From Brevibacillus sp. (GTDB lineage Bacteria > Bacillota > Bacilli > Brevibacillales > Brevibacillaceae), in NCBI GenBank assembly GCA_029240815.1, contig JARDZO010000015.1, forward strand, positions 1 to 35,849: DNA of 35,849 nucleotides, given 5' to 3'. The notes under the pieces are model-generated. The model was given only the letters and a program-made list of their open reading frames with translations. It did no database searches and was not told the DNA's origin. The translations under genes were made by a program, and so were the position numbers. Shown in pieces: positions 32,914 through 35,849 of this stretch (positions within the stretch are counted from its first letter, which is position 1; every line of letters starts with the position of its first letter).

Positions 32914-32958
32914 ATCACAAACATTGGCTTCTAAACTCGCTAACAGGAGGCAACTACC

Positions 32959-34140
32959 ATGAGGCAGAAAGTGATCGTCGTTGGCGGCGGGTTGATTGGC
33001 GCATCAACGGCATACTATCTATCCAAACAAGGTGTTGACGTCACGTTGATAGAGTCCCAGGATATTGCTTCGGGTACTTCGGGAGCTTGTGATAAAGCCA
33101 TAATGATGCAGTCGAAAAAGCCTGGACCCTTGCTCGAACTGGCGTTACAAAGCTCGATCATGTACAAAGGCCTAGAAGAAGAGCTGGAGGCAGACCTGGA
33201 GTATCGGGAAGGGGGAGGCATGATCCTGTTTGAAACACCGGCAGAGCAGGAAGCGATCCATCAACTGGTTGCGCGGCAACGCGAAGCAGGATTGGATGTG
33301 CAATTACTCTCACGAGACGAGGCTCGCTTGCGCCAACCCGGCTTGGCAGACCACATCCTGGGTTCGACCTGGTGGGATCATGACGCAGAGGTGAATCCCT
33401 TGCATGTTTCCTTTGCCATGGTGAGAGCCGCTCAAAGACTTGGTGCTACTCTTCGCTTAGGGACGAGAGTAAGCCAGTTTCTGACAGAACAAAATCAAGT
33501 CGTGGGTGTCGAGTGCGGGGGTGAAAAGTTATACGCCGACGCGGTTGTAGTGGCGATGGGTGTATGGACCCCGCTTCTTTTGAAAACATTGAACGTGGAT
33601 ATCCCCATCCTGCCGAGAAAGGGACAAATTCTCGTTTCAGAACGTTTGCCCGCTTTTGTTACTTGCAACATCTTGGGAGGTGCCTACATTACCGCCAAAA
33701 TGACCCCGAAAACAGACGACAGCTCAGCTTCGGTATCGTCCGGCGTTGGACTGTCATTTGGACAGACGAGCAGTGGGACATTGTTAATCGGGGGATCACG
33801 AGAATTTGCAGGGTATAATTGGAGTACGAATGTGGACGTGACGAGAGCAATCAGCCAGTGTGCGACGAGAGTCTTCCCCGCATTAGAAGGTGTGAGAATA
33901 TTGCGTGTATTTGCTGGTCTGCGACCTTACACTCCTGATGGAAAGCCCATTCTCGGACCTGTCGAGGGATGGTCAGGGCTTTATATTGCTGCTGGACATG
34001 AGGGAGACGGAGTAGCTCTTTGCCCGATCACGGGAAAAATGATGGCAGAGATCGTATGCGGCTTAGATCAGAGCCTCGACATCAGTCCCTTTTTGTTATC
34101 CAGGTTTGAATCTGCTGTTCCGGTTTTGAAAGGAGAGTGA
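32959..34140 (+). CDS. FAD-dependent amino-acid/amine dehydrogenase, DAO family
   Basis: A 393-residue flavoprotein of the D-amino-acid oxidase/glycine oxidase fold, like the beta subunit of D-hydroxyproline, octopine (OoxB) or HcnC-type dehydrogenases. FAD-binding motif VIVVGGGLIGASTAYYLSKQGVDVTLIE at the N-terminus, then SGTSGACDKAIM. The C-terminal FAD block is RVFAGLRPYTPDGKPILGPVEGWSGLYIAAGHEGDGV. It oxidises a C-N bond and passes electrons to its partners rather than to oxygen. ATG at 32959 follows ACAGGAGG. It is first of a tightly packed operon with a 2Fe-2S protein, a second flavoprotein and a BFD-type protein. Confidence 0.9.
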   Translation: MRQKVIVVGGGLIGASTAYYLSKQGVDVTLIESQDIASGTSGACDKAIMMQSKKPGPLLELALQSSIMYKGLEEELEADLEYREGGGMILFETPAEQEAIHQLVARQREAGLDVQLLSRDEARLRQPGLADHILGSTWWDHDAEVNPLHVSFAMVRAAQRLGATLRLGTRVSQFLTEQNQVVGVECGGEKLYADAVVVAMGVWTPLLLKTLNVDIPILPRKGQILVSERLPAFVTCNILGGAYITAKMTPKTDDSSASVSSGVGLSFGQTSSGTLLIGGSREFAGYNWSTNVDVTRAISQCATRVFPALEGVRILRVFAGLRPYTPDGKPILGPVEGWSGLYIAAGHEGDGVALCPITGKMMAEIVCGLDQSLDISPFLLSRFESAVPVLKGE

Positions 34141-34147
34141 ACTCATC

Positions 34148-34468
34148 ATGATGACAAACTTTCGTCTCACCTTTGTAGAGCCAGCAGAGGAACACGAGCA
34201 AGTTTCGTTTACATTTAACGGACAGCAAGTGCTGGGATATGCAGGTGAACCGATCGCAGTGGCCTTGTGGGCAAATGGAATGAAGATGATTCGAAACTGC
34301 GAGGCAACAGCACAGCCTCGTGGTGTCTATTGTGGCATCGGTCATTGCTACGAATGTCGAGCGGAAGTAGATGGGGTCTCCAATGTGCGCACATGTATGA
34401 CTCCGCTGAGGCGAGGAACCACGGTATCCTCTTCGTCCACTTGGCAGGTAGAGGGGGCTGAAAGATGA
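34148..34468 (+). CDS. (2Fe-2S) subunit of the dehydrogenase complex
   Basis: A 106-residue plant-type ferredoxin-like protein (Fer2_4 type). The cysteines are seen in MIRNCEATAQPRGVYCGIGHCYECRAEVDGVSNVRTCMTPL, the pattern of the small gamma-type subunit of D-hydroxyproline dehydrogenase and of the ferredoxin domain in heterotetrameric sarcosine oxidase. The domain begins with a beta strand SFTFNGQQVLGYAGEPIAVALWANG. It carries electrons between the two flavoprotein subunits. It follows the first flavoprotein by 7 bp and overlaps the next gene by 4 bp (ATGA). Confidence 0.9.
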   Translation: MMTNFRLTFVEPAEEHEQVSFTFNGQQVLGYAGEPIAVALWANGMKMIRNCEATAQPRGVYCGIGHCYECRAEVDGVSNVRTCMTPLRRGTTVSSSSTWQVEGAER

Positions 34469-35703
34469 AAGTAGATGTTGCGATCATCGGTTCCGGTCCA
34501 GCGGGGTTGGCGGCTTCCATAGAATTGGCTCAATCGGGTTTATCGGTAGCGATTATTGATGAATATTACCGGCCAGGGGGTCGGCTCTTAGGTCAACTTT
34601 ACGATGACCCCCACGCACCCCTGAATCAACGAAGATGGGATGGAAAGAAAATAGCTGCGGAGCTAGTCGAGCAGGCAAGCAAACTACAGGTAGCCATTCT
34701 TTGCGGAGTAACCGCATGGTCCGTTAGCCCGGGATGGCATATCGAATTGAGTGGATCCAAGGAAAAGAGTGTGTACGCAAAGGCCTTGCTATTGGCTACA
34801 GGCGCAGCTGAAAAAGCATTGCCAATGCCCGGTTGGACACTCCCTGGCGTGGTCAGCGTAGGTGCAGCACAGACCTTCACCAATGTGCATCATGTAGCGA
34901 TTGGAAAAAGAGTGATGGTTGTTGGGATTGATCCGTTGGCATTATCCGTGGCTCTGGAGATGAAGCATGCGGGAATTGACGTCGTGGGTGTAGCAATGGC
35001 CCCGCGATCTCCAATGACTGAAAAGCTGTCTTCACCCATTCAAGCGTTGTCTCAATTGGCAGATGCTGCTGCATTAGCTCCCCATCCCCTTTTACGGACG
35101 ATGGGACGTCTGGCTGCGGGTAGCTTGAGCAAAGTCGCAGTCCACGCATTATGCTTGCCGCTTCTTCAGGTCGAGGGTATTCCAGTGCACATCCGAAAAG
35201 CAGTAACGAAAATCGAGGGGGAACAATCCGTCGAGGCCGTTATTCTCCAAGCTGTATCAGCGAAAGGGGAGCCAACAGGTCGCGAGGAGAGGGTCGAAGT
35301 GGACGCCGTATGTCTGTCTGCCGGCTTATACCCCCTTATCGAGCTAGCGCAAGTCGCCGGCTGTTCGTTGACCCATATTCCGGAATTGGGAGGCATGGTT
35401 CCTTTGTACGGGAAAGACCTGAGCACTACCGCTGATGGTCTGTTCGTAGCCGGGAACATCACTGGAATAGAGGGAGCAAAAGTAGCAATGGCCCAAGGGA
35501 AGTTGGCAGCCGTATCGATTGTCCAGACATTAGGAAAGACGCCGTCAATCACAAAAGAAGAAGCGATCCAAGCAGTCGAACAAGCGCGGGCCTTGTCTCC
35601 CATCCGATTTTTGCCTCAGGTTCAGCAGGGGCTTGCCAAAATGGAGCAGCTCTGGCGTGAAGCTTGGCTTCAGAAGGAAGGTGAGCAAGCATGGAGGATG
35701 TAA
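34465..35703 (+). CDS. NAD(P)/FAD-dependent oxidoreductase, alpha subunit of the dehydrogenase complex
   Basis: A 412-residue pyridine nucleotide-disulfide-oxidoreductase-type flavoprotein like OoxA/HcnB and the alpha subunit of D-hydroxyproline dehydrogenase. FAD motif VAIIGSGPAGLAASIELAQSGLSVAIIDE at the N-terminus, then PGGRLLGQ. The second nucleotide-binding motif is near residue 150 (RVMVVGIDPLALSVALEMKHAG), where the usual GxGxxG glycines are partly replaced (GIDPLA), so NAD(P) binding is doubtful. C-terminal block: GLFVAGNITGIEGAKVAMAQGKLAAVSI. Its start overlaps the 2Fe-2S gene stop, and its end overlaps the next gene by 13 bp. Confidence 0.9.
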   Translation: MKVDVAIIGSGPAGLAASIELAQSGLSVAIIDEYYRPGGRLLGQLYDDPHAPLNQRRWDGKKIAAELVEQASKLQVAILCGVTAWSVSPGWHIELSGSKEKSVYAKALLLATGAAEKALPMPGWTLPGVVSVGAAQTFTNVHHVAIGKRVMVVGIDPLALSVALEMKHAGIDVVGVAMAPRSPMTEKLSSPIQALSQLADAAALAPHPLLRTMGRLAAGSLSKVAVHALCLPLLQVEGIPVHIRKAVTKIEGEQSVEAVILQAVSAKGEPTGREERVEVDAVCLSAGLYPLIELAQVAGCSLTHIPELGGMVPLYGKDLSTTADGLFVAGNITGIEGAKVAMAQGKLAAVSIVQTLGKTPSITKEEAIQAVEQARALSPIRFLPQVQQGLAKMEQLWREAWLQKEGEQAWRM

Positions 35704-35849
35704 TCATTTGCCGATGCGAGGGGATACGCCTATCAGAAATTTTGTCATCGATCCGTGAAGGTGCTAGCGCCGTTCCAGGTGTGAAAAAACGGAATCGGGC
35801 GGGTATGGGCTATTGTCAGGGCCGAGTCTGTCAGCGTGTGATTAACGAG
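35691..35849 (+). CDS. BFD-like (2Fe-2S)-binding protein, cut by the window end
   Basis: The first 53 residues are visible: MEDVIICRCEGIRLSEILSSI and, after a basic stretch, GMGYCQGRVCQRVI. The C-x-C and C-x4-C cysteines make the Fer2_BFD [2Fe-2S] site known from bacterioferritin-associated ferredoxin, NirB and the alpha subunits of opine dehydrogenases. In many relatives this domain is the C-terminal tail of the alpha subunit; here it is a separate gene. ATG at 35691 has GGAAGGTGAG upstream. The overlap with the preceding gene implies translational coupling. The 3' end is outside the window. Confidence 0.85.
   Translation, partial: MEDVIICRCEGIRLSEILSSIREGASAVPGVKKRNRAGMGYCQGRVCQRVINE

Overview
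The window looks like a chromosomal segment of a spore-forming, moderate-GC member of the Bacillota, most likely Brevibacillus or a close relative in the Paenibacillaceae. The reasons are strong Shine-Dalgarno sequences, frequent GTG and TTG starts, compact intrinsic terminators, and families typical of that group (CD3324, CBO0543, DUF4188, a YheC/YheD remnant, an aconitase in the B. subtilis CitB style). This placement is inference from gene content and signals, not from a database match. No rRNA, tRNA, CRISPR array, phage or intact insertion sequence was seen.

Layout. Positions 1-9667 hold small independent units: a 5'-truncated GntR-type regulator, a PPOX flavoprotein, two minus-strand membrane proteins, an aldo/keto reductase, a decayed ATP-grasp (YheC/YheD) fragment, an IclR-type regulator with a perfect palindromic operator, a glycosyltransferase, a DUF4188 protein, a CD3324 protein behind an attenuator-like leader, and an MBL-hydrolase/methyltransferase pair behind a hairpin covering the ribosome binding site. 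Positions 9668-10001 are gene-free and repeat-rich, with five identical 16-bp palindromes on a 22-bp period.

Positions 10002-17391 form a divergent sugar/nucleoside scavenging locus. A DeoR-type regulator and an extra sugar-ABC ATPase run leftward. A complete RbsA/RbsC/RbsB-like transporter and a secreted nucleoside hydrolase run rightward. The hydrolase probably releases ribose outside the cell for import. Positions 17400-21700 carry a DUF3892 protein, an EamA transporter and aconitase. The aconitase leader has a near-copy of the IclR operator.

Positions 21837-26893 form a drug-export module: a 14-TM MFS pump, a BmrA-like ABC half-transporter, an OmpR-type response regulator and a histidine kinase. 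A direct-repeat box lies upstream. Positions 26908-30285 carry molybdenum cofactor genes: a MoeB/ThiF adenylyltransferase, a MoaD-MoaE fusion with the Gly-Gly trapped inside the chain, and moaC, with an Ntn-hydrolase gene between them. An MFS and an EamA transporter follow.

The window ends in a four-gene flavin/iron-sulfur amine or amino-acid dehydrogenase operon of the hydroxyproline/octopine dehydrogenase type. It is preceded by a near-consensus sigma-54 promoter and two copies of an upstream 15-bp palindrome. Together with the leader at 7616-7765 and the palindrome array, this is the most interesting regulatory signal in the window.
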